Of a DNA stretch of 13,539 nucleotides, positions 1-9,936 are shown one piece after another (position 1 is the first letter of the stretch; each line of letters begins with the position of its first letter). Source of the stretch: Alphaproteobacteria bacterium UBA1002 (GTDB taxonomy: Bacteria; Pseudomonadota; Alphaproteobacteria; Rickettsiales; UBA998). The translations under genes and the position numbers were made by a program. The notes beneath the pieces are model-generated. The model saw only the letters and a list, made by a program, of their open reading frames with translations. It had not been told where the DNA came from and did no database searches. The DNA lies in NCBI GenBank assembly GCA_002291845.1, contig DBAU01000082.1:1-13539 (forward strand), in the 5' to 3' direction.

Positions 1-591
1 TTTCAGGGTCTTGCCCCGGGCCGCTTTGCAGCGGCCATCAATCAGGCGCCGATGCGCCGCCATGGCTGGGGCCTGGCCGGCGACTGGCTGATCAACCGTC
101 GCCGCATGTTCCGCGAGGATGGCCTGCCGCCTGCGCATCTGCTGCGCCAGGTATTCGAGCAGGCCAGCGACTATGAGGAGGCAAAGCGAAGGCTGCGCGA
201 CACGCCCCTCTGCCTCCCGGTGATCTTCCTGCTGAGTGGCACGCGCCCCGGCGAAGGCTGCATCATCGAGCGGCTAGAGCGTGATGCGCATGTGCGCGAG
301 CTGGCGGATGAGCCCTCGCTGGCGGTCACCAATCACTTTCATTCAGAACGCTTAAATGCTTCGGCCAAAGGATGGCTTTCACGTGCGCTGGATAGTCACG
401 CACGTTGCCGGATCATGCAGACATGGGGCGACGGGCTGCTGGAGAGCGATTTTCATGCCCTGCCCTACCCTATCCTGAGCCAGCTCACCCGCCTCACGGC
501 GCGGATGAACGCCGCGACAGGCGCGCTTAATGCACAGGCATGGGAAGCGGAGGGGCCGGTCAGCGATACTCGCCACTTGGCTTTGGCTTAG
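1..591 (+). CDS. Acid ceramidase/NAAA-like Ntn amide hydrolase, C-terminal part (5' end outside window)
   Basis: The frame is open from base 1 (F-Q-G-L-A-P-G-R-F), so the gene starts upstream of the window; the ATG at 52 is internal. About 196 residues are present. The pattern resembles the beta-chain of acid ceramidase and N-acylethanolamine acid amidase (choloylglycine-hydrolase/C45-type Ntn fold): 'GLAPGRFAAAINQ', then a helical 'LLRQVFEQASDYEEAKRRL', 'TPL', 'FLLSGTRPGEGCIIER', and the 'VTNHFHSE' stretch matching the TNYDHW region of NAAA. In this family an N-terminal Cys exposed by self-cleavage hydrolyses amides of fatty acids; that Cys would lie upstream, so catalytic competence cannot be judged. 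The stop TAG (589-591) overlaps the stop of the convergent malonyl-CoA-decarboxylase-like gene by 4 bases. The family call rests on motif memory, and another Ntn amidase is possible. Confidence 0.6.
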   Translation, partial: FQGLAPGRFAAAINQAPMRRHGWGLAGDWLINRRRMFREDGLPPAHLLRQVFEQASDYEEAKRRLRDTPLCLPVIFLLSGTRPGEGCIIERLERDAHVRELADEPSLAVTNHFHSERLNASAKGWLSRALDSHARCRIMQTWGDGLLESDFHALPYPILSQLTRLTARMNAATGALNAQAWEAEGPVSDTRHLALA

Positions 592-1820
592 AAGCGCTCG
601 TGCCCTTCCCCGACCTTGGCGGCATGGGCAGAGGGGGTATGCGCCCCGCCTTTGAGAGCCACGACAGACTGTGGAGCCGCGTGTGCTTCCTGCGTATCGG
701 CGGCCATGCCAAGGCGCTCTAGCAGGGAGGGTGCCACCGGCGCGTCTTTCGTTACCGCATAGTGCGTTTTGCGCTCCGTAAGAAGCGCAGGTTCATAGCG
801 GTAATTTACCATTACGCCGAGCGCGCCTTGCTGCTCGCTGGGCGTCCCGGTTTTGGGCGACCAGTGCAGCTGCGCAATCTCGGCACCATTGCCCAGATGG
901 AACGAGGCCACCGGATCCTTGCCTTTCTGCAAATAGATCAACGCAAGCCGCTGCAGAATCGCCCGCAGGCCCTGTTGTTCGTCCGGCTCCAGGGTATGCA
1001 CCGCAAGATTGGCGCGCTCTAGCACCTCGGACAGCGGTGCCGCCGCCTCCAGACCAAGTGGCGGCGCGAGGCGCTCGAGCAGCTCCCGCTCGTCCGTCAC
1101 CAGGTATTCACGTGCCTCAGGGTGCTCTACCAGCCAGTCACGAAAGCCTTTTGCCCCGGCGCCAACGCCACCGCGCAGAGGCGATAGCGTGGTAAAGGTA
1201 TGGACACCATATGCTTGCTGAACACGCGTGGCCACCTCGTGAATCAGCCGCTCCGCCGCGCGCATGCCATGTTTCTGCTTCTTTACAATCACCGGGTGGT
1301 CAGGATCAACCGTACCATCCGCGTGAATCGCTGCGTTGGTGATGGCATAAAACACCGCACAATTGGGGTGGGGGAGCGCCGTGCCGTTCTCCTCCAGATA
1401 GCGGTTGATGTTTCCCGGCAAGTCTTTGGAATCAATCCGGTTGAGCGCCTGCGTGGGCAACTGCTCGAGCGCCACATAGACCACCACCTCCGGTGTCGGG
1501 TGTCCCGGCGCAAACAGGCCATAGCAGCGATGGCTCCAATGGGCAGCGCCGGCAGGCGCCAGACGGCGCATGACTTCCGCACGCGGGTTTTTTGGCTGGG
1601 TGTCATACGGATCACCATGCACCCGCTGCAAAGGATGCACGGCCTCCTTATCCACCAGAATTTTCAAGGTTTCTTCAGAAGCGTCGGCCGTAATTTCCCG
1701 AAATTCCAGGTCTTCTACGGCGACCGTGATTTTATTGTTTTTATCGGTCATGGACGGCAATTTGCCAAACATTGATGACAGAATGATGACAGTGCGATGA
1801 AAATTTGGCGATGGACGCAC
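588..1820 (-). CDS. Divergent malonyl-CoA decarboxylase-like protein
   Basis: The C-terminal half carries the MCD signatures: 'FYAITNAA', 'FTTLSPL' (Ser213 from the GTG at 1820), 'DPVASFHLGNGAEI' (His308) and 'MVNYRY' (Tyr340/Tyr342). These match the catalytic Ser, His and Tyr regions of human MCD (S329, H423, Y456), and the Ser-His spacing is nearly identical (95 versus 94). MCD decarboxylates malonyl-CoA to acetyl-CoA. Oddities: a glycine-rich insert (RGGVGAGAK) directly after the Ser motif where the family has a short PGF, no obvious counterpart of the catalytic Glu302, a short N-terminal region, and an Ala/His-rich tail after about residue 375. The start is uncertain. GTG at 1820, ATG at 1772 and ATG at 1751 (MTDKNNK) are all possible; none has a well-spaced Shine-Dalgarno, and I favour 1751. 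No malonyl-CoA synthetase gene is adjacent, so the substrate is inferred from homology. Confidence 0.75.
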   Translation of the reverse strand: MRPSPNFHRTVIILSSMFGKLPSMTDKNNKITVAVEDLEFREITADASEETLKILVDKEAVHPLQRVHGDPYDTQPKNPRAEVMRRLAPAGAAHWSHRCYGLFAPGHPTPEVVVYVALEQLPTQALNRIDSKDLPGNINRYLEENGTALPHPNCAVFYAITNAAIHADGTVDPDHPVIVKKQKHGMRAAERLIHEVATRVQQAYGVHTFTTLSPLRGGVGAGAKGFRDWLVEHPEAREYLVTDERELLERLAPPLGLEAAAPLSEVLERANLAVHTLEPDEQQGLRAILQRLALIYLQKGKDPVASFHLGNGAEIAQLHWSPKTGTPSEQQGALGVMVNYRYEPALLTERKTHYAVTKDAPVAPSLLERLGMAADTQEAHAAPQSVVALKGGAHTPSAHAAKVGEGHERF

Positions 1821-1841
1821 CCGCCTCCATCGCCAGCATAC

Positions 1842-1902
1842 GCTACTTCAACGCCGCCAGAGCCGCCGCCAGCCTTGCAATCGGCACGCGGTAGGGCGAG
1901 CA
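1842..1902 (-). repeat. Displaced copy of the ppdK 3' end (61-bp direct repeat, left copy)
   Basis: These 61 bases match 3428-3488 with a single mismatch (A1859 versus T3445), at a constant offset of 1586. Read on the minus strand they encode the last 19 residues of PPDK (starting CSPYRVPIARL) plus the stop and one further base; the mismatch turns Gln into Leu. The frame upstream (1903 onward on the minus strand) is not PPDK-like and hits a stop at 1939-1941, so this is an isolated gene tail, not a second gene. Similarity ends sharply on both sides. Confidence 0.95.
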
Positions 1903-1947
1903 TGGCACCGCCAAAGCAGCAAATAGCCGAGAGACGGATCATCCCGA

Positions 1948-3366
1948 TCAGCCAGGGCCTCTCCCGGCGGCGTGATCACGCTCAGAGGCTTCTACCTCTA
2001 CCTGTGCCTTAAGCAGGCTCACCACTTCGGGATGCTTTTGGGGATCCTCGACAACGATACGGTACTCACTGGATGACACGGGAACTATCTTGATATCATT
2101 AAGAAACCCGCCAGCTTGCTCAATCAAACCCTTTAATGCATTTAGCAGGTTCACACCCGAGCTGGTATCTTTTGGAAGCAGAAGCTCAAACTGTTCTTCA
2201 GAGGTGCGATTCGTTGTGCCCGCTGGCCCCAGGCGGATAGGTACGCTACGTAAACGCCCCCCTTCCGTATGACTAAAAAGTTTCTCGAATCCCACTCTAA
2301 AGCGGTGCTCTGCATCAATCCGGCAAATATCCGCCGCGATGGCCTTAAATGCGGGGTCCGTGGACGTGACCACCATGCGCAGAATGTCTGGTTCAGTATC
2401 AGCATGCCCCCCCGCAGGGTGAGGGGGTGGGGTATCCTCAAAATATTCAACGTGCGTGTCACGCGTCAGCGCCCCTGCCAGCTTGGCCTGATCGATGAAC
2501 ATTTCAAAATACTCAGTCCATACATTCGTATTTTGAACGGCCGGACCACGGTGAGGTTTCAGTGTAAATTCCACTCTGTAGCCACCTTGCGGCGATTCAC
2601 TGACGGAGAGTGAACCAAAATCATTTGCCAGAAACCGCTTCACGAGATGCTGAATGCCGTCGCGGGACTGTTTCAGGGAATAAGAGACTTCTTCAAATTC
2701 GTCGTTATTAAGCTTAAATGATGCGTACTCTCTTCTAACACTTTCATATTGCTCCGGTGAAAGCTTCTCTTTGCAGAAAGCAAAGAATTCTTGTCTTTCG
2801 TTCTCTGAGACTTCCTTTAACGCTTTCAGCCTCTCTCGAATGCTTATTGGGAGTTCTTCTCCTTCACCATCAAGCCAGATATTTAACCGCAAGCCTATGT
2901 TATCAAAATAGAAATCAGGATCCCTTCCTGAACTGTGCTTGGTAGCATAACGGCGAAGGACTGGCCAAGTTTCCTCCAGTTGCTTTTCAGGCAGGGAAAG
3001 TAGAGCGTCAATGGCCAGCTTCAAACGCGCCATCTCTTCTGCTTTCTGATACACTAAAAACATTCTTGGATTGTCATCAGGCAATGCTTTGGTTGACGAA
3101 AACATCTCATCCCAAGTTACTCCATGATCAAGGGATCCTACATTTACAGTGTCGGTTTTAAAGTAATCCGCTCTTACAAACCGTCCTGTTGCTATTCCCA
3201 AATGATTCCATGCGTTCATCAGCGCTTGCACCTGCGTCGGTTTGGGCAGCGTAGGGAGCTTGAGTGGGCCAACCAAAGAGCTAGGATATAAAGGGGGCGG
3301 TAAAACGGTGAGCGCCGCTGCTGCCCTAAAAAGTCCTCTACGCGAAATTTTGGATACATTTTCCAT
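1948..3366 (-). CDS. Unrecognised 472-residue protein with twin-arginine-type N-terminus
   Basis: I do not recognise this family. The N-terminus has a Tat-like motif S8-R9-R10-G11-L12-F13, followed by a short hydrophobic run (AAAALTVL) and a Pro-rich segment (PPPLYP), which suggests export as a folded protein. The h-region is short and no clear A-x-A cleavage site is seen. The mature part is charged and soluble-looking. A helical middle region (about residues 180-245, rich in Glu/Lys) is followed by three segments with alternating beta/helix character: 'GGYRVEFTLKP', 'DILRMVVTSTDP' and 'SEYRIVVEDPQKH'. The last residues (ERDHAAGRGPG) are compositionally different and may be junction-encoded. 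ATG at 3366 is the only start that keeps the Tat motif; there is no Shine-Dalgarno before it. The gene is AT-richer than its neighbours and lies alone between the two ppdK-tail repeats, which points to acquisition. Confidence 0.7.
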   Translation of the reverse strand: MENVSKISRRGLFRAAAALTVLPPPLYPSSLVGPLKLPTLPKPTQVQALMNAWNHLGIATGRFVRADYFKTDTVNVGSLDHGVTWDEMFSSTKALPDDNPRMFLVYQKAEEMARLKLAIDALLSLPEKQLEETWPVLRRYATKHSSGRDPDFYFDNIGLRLNIWLDGEGEELPISIRERLKALKEVSENERQEFFAFCKEKLSPEQYESVRREYASFKLNNDEFEEVSYSLKQSRDGIQHLVKRFLANDFGSLSVSESPQGGYRVEFTLKPHRGPAVQNTNVWTEYFEMFIDQAKLAGALTRDTHVEYFEDTPPPHPAGGHADTEPDILRMVVTSTDPAFKAIAADICRIDAEHRFRVGFEKLFSHTEGGRLRSVPIRLGPAGTTNRTSEEQFELLLPKDTSSGVNLLNALKGLIEQAGGFLNDIKIVPVSSSEYRIVVEDPQKHPEVVSLLKAQVEVEASERDHAAGRGPG

Positions 3367-3400
3367 AGTCGGAAAAATAGTACCCGGCGAAATACGAGTA
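3367..3400 (-). promoter_or_regulatory. Possible promoter close to the start of the Tat-type gene
   Basis: On the minus strand a TACTAT hexamer lies about 14 bases before the ATG at 3366, in AT-rich DNA, with no good -35 and no ribosome-binding site. If this -10 is used, the message would be nearly leaderless. The call is weak; the alternative is read-through from ppdK, whose stop is only 62 bases upstream with no terminator hairpin between. Confidence 0.2.
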
Positions 3401-3428
3401 AAATGAAGCTTTTGTGAAGAATATCCTG

Positions 3429-6125
<2,697 letters not shown>

Positions 6126-6146
6126 TGCATCCCTTATAATATCGTC

Positions 6147-6166
6147 GTTCCTGCACTCGCGGGAAC
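6147..6166. repeat. REP-like palindrome in the glyS-ppdK gap
   Basis: Arms GTTCCTGC and GCGGGAAC form an 8-bp stem (one G-T pair) with a four-base loop. It lies 21 bases before the first ppdK ATG. The sequence style resembles the short GTTCCYGC..GCRGGAAC palindromes scattered between genes in many proteobacteria, and in RNA it would form a hairpin without a following U-tract. Whether it is repeated in this genome cannot be seen here. Confidence 0.4.
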
Positions 6167-6212
6167 ATGAAACCCGTTCTTCCTGCCACCCTTTATGTAG
6201 TCAAAACTCATA

Positions 6213-8291
6213 TCAGCCTTCGATCTTTTCAAAGCTTGCCACCGCATCCAGCATGGAGCGGATGGCGGAGAGCAGACTCAGGCGGTTGGTGCGCAGGGCC
6301 GCATCGTCCGCATTCACCGTAACCTTGTCGAAGAACGTATCGACCGGCACGCGCAGCGCGGCGACGGCTTTCATCGCCTCGGCATAACGCTCAGCCTGCA
6401 GGGCGGGCTCCATCGCGGCGCGGCAGGCAGCCAGCGCCTCAAACAGCGCCCGCTCTTCGTCCTGCTGCAGTAGCGATTGCTGCGCTGCAGCATTGTAGGT
6501 GGCGTTATCCTTTTTCTCTTCTTTAGCGACGATATTGCTGGCGCGCTTATAGGCGGTGAGAAGGTTTGCTCCATCTTCTGTCACGAGGAAATCCTGCAGC
6601 GCCTTCGCACGTGCAACAAGACGCACCAGATCGTCTTCCCCGCCCTGCTCCACAATGGCAGTGATCACATCATGCCGGATGCCCTGATCTTTCAGCATGA
6701 CCTTCAAACGGTCGGCGAAGAAGGCGAGGAGTTCCGCAAGCAGGGGCTCCTTTTTCTGGCCGCTTTTTTCCAGCACACTGGCCGGATAGGCAGCCAGCGT
6801 CCGGCCAAGTATCTGCATAAGCGAGAGCCGCAGACCGTTCTCCAGCACAACACGGATGATGCCGAGTGCGGCGCGACGAAGGGCGAACGGATCTTTGGAG
6901 CCGGTGGGCTTTTCTCCCGCCGCAAACAGCCCGACCAGGCTATCCAGCTTATCGGCAAGCGACACGCAGATGGCGACCTGGCTGGTTGGCACGTCGTCCT
7001 CGGCGCCGGCGGGTTTGTAATGGTCGCGGATGGCGTCAGCCACCTCGGCATCCTCACCCTGCGCGGTGGCGTAATAGCGACCCATCACCCCTTGCAGCTC
7101 CGGGAATTCCCCGACCATGCCGGTCACCAGATCGGCCTTCGCCAGTTGCGCGGCGCGGCCCACTTTCGCGGCGTCCGCCTGCACATAGTGATTGATCTCC
7201 AGCGCCAGCGTCTGAATGCGCGCCGCCTTTTCTGCCATACTGCCCAGCTTGGCGTGAAACAGCATCCCTTCGAGCTTCTTGGCCCATTCGGCGAGCGGGG
7301 TCTGGCGGTCCTGATTCCAGTAGAATTTGCCGTCTTCCAGCCGTGCTTTCAGCACGCGCTGATTGCCATGCACAATGGCCTTGCCGCCATCGCTGGCAGG
7401 CATATTGGCGACCAGCAGGAAACGATCCGCAACACGCCCGGCCCCGGCTTCCAGCGCAAAATATTTCTGGTGGTGCCGCATCTCCAGCACCAGCACTTCC
7501 GGCGGCAGATCAAGGTATTCCTTTTCAAATCCCCCCGTGAAAACCGCCGGCCATTCGACGAGGCCGGTGACTTCCTCGAGCAGACGCTCATCGCGGCGCA
7601 GGGCAAGCCCTTCGCGTTTGGCGGCTTCCTCGGCGAAGTTGAGAATGGTCGCCTTGCGCTTGGCGGCATCGGCGATGACGTGGGCTTTTTCCAGTGCCGC
7701 TTCATACTCGCGCGGATGGCTCAGCGTGATGGCGTCACCGCTCAGGAAGCGATGACCATAGGTGATATTGTTAGAGGTCAGATGACCAAACGTGACCGGC
7801 ACCACCTCGCCCTCAAGCAGGCAGCAGATGTTTTTCAGCGGACGCACCCAGCTCATGGCATGGGCACCCCAGCGCATCGATTTCGGCCAGGGAAAATCGC
7901 GCAAGGCCGCTTCGACGATCCCCGTGAGGGCGGCTTTGGTCGGCTGGCCTTTTTGCTCGACCACGGCGAAATAAAACACCTCGCCCTTGATGTCGCGCTG
8001 CTCCAGCTGCTCGACGCTCAGGCCGACCGAGCGGCAGAACCCCTCCAGCGCTGCGGCGGGAGCACCCAGCTTTGGGCCCTTGCGCTCCGCAGAAAGGTCC
8101 GGCTGCTGCATCGGCAGGCCGCTTACGCGCACGGCCAGACGGCGCGGGGTCACGAATTTTTCGATGGTGGAAAAGCTCAGGCGGGCATCCTTCAGCGCGG
8201 TTTCCATGCGGCGGGCCAGCTCATCAATCGCCGCGCTCTGCATGCGGGCGGGGATTTCTTCCGAGAAGGCTTCGAGCAGAAAATCAGCCAT
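6213..8291 (-). CDS. glyS: Glycyl-tRNA synthetase, beta subunit
   Basis: This is the beta subunit of the bacterial (alpha-beta)2 type glycyl-tRNA synthetase, which supplies tRNA recognition to the catalytic alpha subunit encoded by glyQ just upstream. Signatures include the N-terminal 'LLEAFSEEIPARM', 'RRLAVRVSGLP', 'EMRHHQKYFAL' (His273-His274), 'EFPELQGVMGRYYA' and the 'DKLDSLVGLFAAGEKPTGSKDPFALRRAALG' region in the C-terminal half. The 692-residue length is typical. The ATG at 8289-8291 overlaps the 3' end of panD by 8 bases and has an AAGG-type ribosome-binding site inside panD, indicating translational coupling. ppdK follows on the same strand. Confidence 0.97.
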   Translation of the reverse strand: MADFLLEAFSEEIPARMQSAAIDELARRMETALKDARLSFSTIEKFVTPRRLAVRVSGLPMQQPDLSAERKGPKLGAPAAALEGFCRSVGLSVEQLEQRDIKGEVFYFAVVEQKGQPTKAALTGIVEAALRDFPWPKSMRWGAHAMSWVRPLKNICCLLEGEVVPVTFGHLTSNNITYGHRFLSGDAITLSHPREYEAALEKAHVIADAAKRKATILNFAEEAAKREGLALRRDERLLEEVTGLVEWPAVFTGGFEKEYLDLPPEVLVLEMRHHQKYFALEAGAGRVADRFLLVANMPASDGGKAIVHGNQRVLKARLEDGKFYWNQDRQTPLAEWAKKLEGMLFHAKLGSMAEKAARIQTLALEINHYVQADAAKVGRAAQLAKADLVTGMVGEFPELQGVMGRYYATAQGEDAEVADAIRDHYKPAGAEDDVPTSQVAICVSLADKLDSLVGLFAAGEKPTGSKDPFALRRAALGIIRVVLENGLRLSLMQILGRTLAAYPASVLEKSGQKKEPLLAELLAFFADRLKVMLKDQGIRHDVITAIVEQGGEDDLVRLVARAKALQDFLVTEDGANLLTAYKRASNIVAKEEKKDNATYNAAAQQSLLQQDEERALFEALAACRAAMEPALQAERYAEAMKAVAALRVPVDTFFDKVTVNADDAALRTNRLSLLSAIRSMLDAVASFEKIEG

Positions 8292-8640
8292 GGGCTTTTA
8301 CCTTATTCTTCGCATCCATCAGCACCACGCGGGGCTGAAATGTTTTGGCTTCCTCGGCATCCATGGAGGCAAAAGCGCAGATGATCACGAGATCCCCTTT
8401 CTGCACCAGCCGCGCCGCCGCGCCATTGACCTGAATCTCACCGCTACCGGCCTTGCCCTCGATGGCATAGGTCGTGAAGCGCGCACCATTATTGATGTTC
8501 AGCACATCCACCTGCTCATACGGCAGCAGACCCGCTGCATCCATCAGGTCGCGCGCGATGGTGATGGAGCCTTCATAATGAAGGTCGGAATTGGTCACCG
8601 TGGCGCGGTGCAATTTGCATTTGAGAAGGGTGAAATTCAT
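8284..8640 (-). CDS. panD: Aspartate 1-decarboxylase
   Basis: PanD makes beta-alanine from L-aspartate for pantothenate and CoA synthesis. It is a pyruvoyl enzyme that cuts itself between Gly24 and Ser25. The sequence has exactly that site (HYEG24-S25ITI), preceded by 'KCKLHRATVTNSDLHY' and followed by 'EQVDVLNINNGARFTTYAIEG', 'GSGEIQVNGAAARLV' and 'GDLVIICAFA', the standard family blocks. The length of 118 residues is usual. Its ATG shares one base with the glyQ stop (TAATG), with AAGGA about nine bases upstream in glyQ. Its TGA lies 8 bases inside glyS. Placement between the two GlyRS subunit genes is unusual and implies expression tied to GlyRS. Confidence 0.96.
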   Translation of the reverse strand: MNFTLLKCKLHRATVTNSDLHYEGSITIARDLMDAAGLLPYEQVDVLNINNGARFTTYAIEGKAGSGEIQVNGAAARLVQKGDLVIICAFASMDAEEAKTFQPRVVLMDAKNKVKAHG

Positions 8641-9554
8641 TACGCCGCTTCCTTCTTACCCGAAGCTTCTGTCTTTTCTTCCTCGCTCACGCCCAGCCAC
8701 GCGGCGCAGCAGCCTTTGGCCAGCGCACGCACACGGCCGATATAGGCGGCACGTTCGGTGACACCAATGGCACCACGCGCATCGAGCAGGTTGAAACGGT
8801 GCGAGGCTTTCATCACCTGATCATACGCGGGCAGCGCCAGACCCTTTTCGAGCAGGGCGAGGCATTCTTTCTCCGCATCATCGAAGTGGCGGAACAGCAT
8901 CTCCACATCCGCATGCTCGAGGTTGTAGCCCGACATCTCAACTTCGTTGCGCTTGAAGACTTCGCCGTAACTTACCGCCGGAAAGCCGTCACGCGGGGCG
9001 TTGTATTGCAGATCGTACACATTCTCTACGCCCTGAATATACATGGCCAAGCGCTCCAGCCCATAAGTCAGCTCGCCGGACACCGGCTTGCACTCGAAGC
9101 CGCCGACCTGCTGAAAATAGGTGAACTGGGTGACTTCCATCCCATCGCACCAGACTTCCCAGCCGAGGCCCCAGGCGCCCAGTGTCGGCGATTCCCAGTC
9201 ATCCTCCACGAAGCGGATGTCGTGGGCCAGCGGATCAATGCCAAGCCGGCGCAGGGACTCAAGATAGAGGTCCTGAATATTGTCCGGTGACGGCTTGAGG
9301 ATCACCTGAAACTGATAGTAATGCTGCAAACGGTTGGGATTCTCGCCATACCGGCCATCCTTCGGGCGGCGCGACGGCTGCACATAGGCCACGTTCCATG
9401 CATCCGGCCCCAGCGCTCGCAGGGTGGTCGCCGGGTGAAACGTTCCCGCGCCCACTTCCATATCGTAGGGCTGCAAAATAACGCATCCCTGCTCCGCCCA
9501 GAAATGCTGGAGGGTGAGAATAATGTCTTGAAAGGCAAAAGGTGTCTGGCTCAT
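8640..9554 (-). CDS. glyQ: Glycyl-tRNA synthetase, alpha subunit
   Basis: This is the catalytic class II subunit that forms glycyl-adenylate and charges tRNA-Gly together with GlyS. The protein is 304 residues, the normal length, and nearly every stretch is characteristic: 'FQDIILTLQHFWAEQGCVILQPYD', 'VGAGTFHPATTLRALGPD', 'VAYVQPSRRPKDGRYG', 'NRLQHYYQFQVILKPSP', 'FVEDDWESPTLGAWGLGWEVW', 'GMEVTQFTYFQQVGG' and 'ELTYGLERLAMYIQ'. The C-terminus (after about residue 285) is a short Glu/Lys-rich tail. The ATG at 9552-9554 has only a weak GAG ribosome-binding element. It is the first of the glyQ-panD-glyS-ppdK run, 40 bases downstream of the DUF2061 gene, with no terminator in between. Confidence 0.98.
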   Translation of the reverse strand: MSQTPFAFQDIILTLQHFWAEQGCVILQPYDMEVGAGTFHPATTLRALGPDAWNVAYVQPSRRPKDGRYGENPNRLQHYYQFQVILKPSPDNIQDLYLESLRRLGIDPLAHDIRFVEDDWESPTLGAWGLGWEVWCDGMEVTQFTYFQQVGGFECKPVSGELTYGLERLAMYIQGVENVYDLQYNAPRDGFPAVSYGEVFKRNEVEMSGYNLEHADVEMLFRHFDDAEKECLALLEKGLALPAYDQVMKASHRFNLLDARGAIGVTERAAYIGRVRALAKGCCAAWLGVSEEEKTEASGKKEAA

Positions 9555-9594
9555 AGGCTCGCTGTTGTAGCGAATTAAGCCCCGACAGGAAAGA

Positions 9595-9804
9595 CTAAAT
9601 ACGCCGGACCTGCACCGGCACGGGGACTACTTCGCGCCGAGACTGCCACAGCCGTTCATGGATATAATAAGCGAGTGTCTGCACCATTGGCTCAATCAGG
9701 CCCACCCCAAGCGCAATTTGCCAGTCACGCGTCAAGGCATAGGCAACACTTACCGCCACCGTAAGATGGGTCAGGCTGTAGCTGACGACTTTAAGATAGG
9801 ACAT
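9595..9804 (-). CDS. DUF2061 family small membrane protein
   Basis: The 69-residue protein has two hydrophobic segments (about residues 8-25 and 29-48) separated by 'TRDWQ', then 'YYIHERLWQSR' and a basic C-terminus. The order helix, DW.IALG.GLIEP helix, YYxHERLW is that of the DUF2061 membrane proteins. No biochemical role is known to me for this family. ATG at 9802-9804 is preceded by AAAGGA nine bases upstream. A Fur-like box lies 42 bases upstream, so iron control is possible but unproven. It is 40 bases upstream of glyQ on the same strand and could be co-transcribed. Confidence 0.8.
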   Translation of the reverse strand: MSYLKVVSYSLTHLTVAVSVAYALTRDWQIALGVGLIEPMVQTLAYYIHERLWQSRREVVPVPVQVRRI

Positions 9805-9845
9805 AGCATTTATTCCTTTGCTTTATAGACCCATACTATAGCAAT

Positions 9846-9860
9846 TGATAATCATTCGCA
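9846..9860. promoter_or_regulatory. Fur-like 7-1-7 box upstream of the DUF2061 gene
   Basis: TGATAAT-C-ATTCGCA matches the Fur 7-1-7 pattern TGATAAT-N-ATTATCA at 12 of 14 positions, with a perfect left half. It sits 42 bases upstream of the ATG at 9804, next to -10-like hexamers (TATAGT and TATAAA on the minus strand), a position where a repressor would act. A single match in AT-rich DNA can be chance. Confidence 0.35.
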
Positions 9861-9936
9861 ACATAAAATGGGAGGGCAATTCGATACGCATTTTCACGGT
9901 ATGGGCATCCGAAAAACAACGCGCATTCGGGGGACG

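Noticed and set aside
1200..1775. Plus-strand 191-codon frame opposite the MCD-like gene
   Set aside because: The minus strand encodes recognisable MCD motifs across the same bases; the plus frame has no family features.
1842..1902. The displaced ppdK tail as a pseudogene of a second full ppdK
   Set aside because: Only the last 19 codons are similar and the sequence upstream is unrelated, with a stop 13 codons away, so there is no evidence that a second complete gene existed here.
1748..1942. 64-codon minus-strand frame whose start looks like a signal peptide
   Set aside because: It runs through the displaced ppdK tail in a different frame from PPDK and into the MCD-like gene start; its composition is chance and it has no supporting ribosome-binding site.
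6477..8384. Long plus-strand open frame (635 codons) opposite glyS and panD
   Set aside because: It is antisense to two clear genes; the Gly/Arg/His-rich translation with no family features is what GC-rich codon bias gives on the opposite strand.
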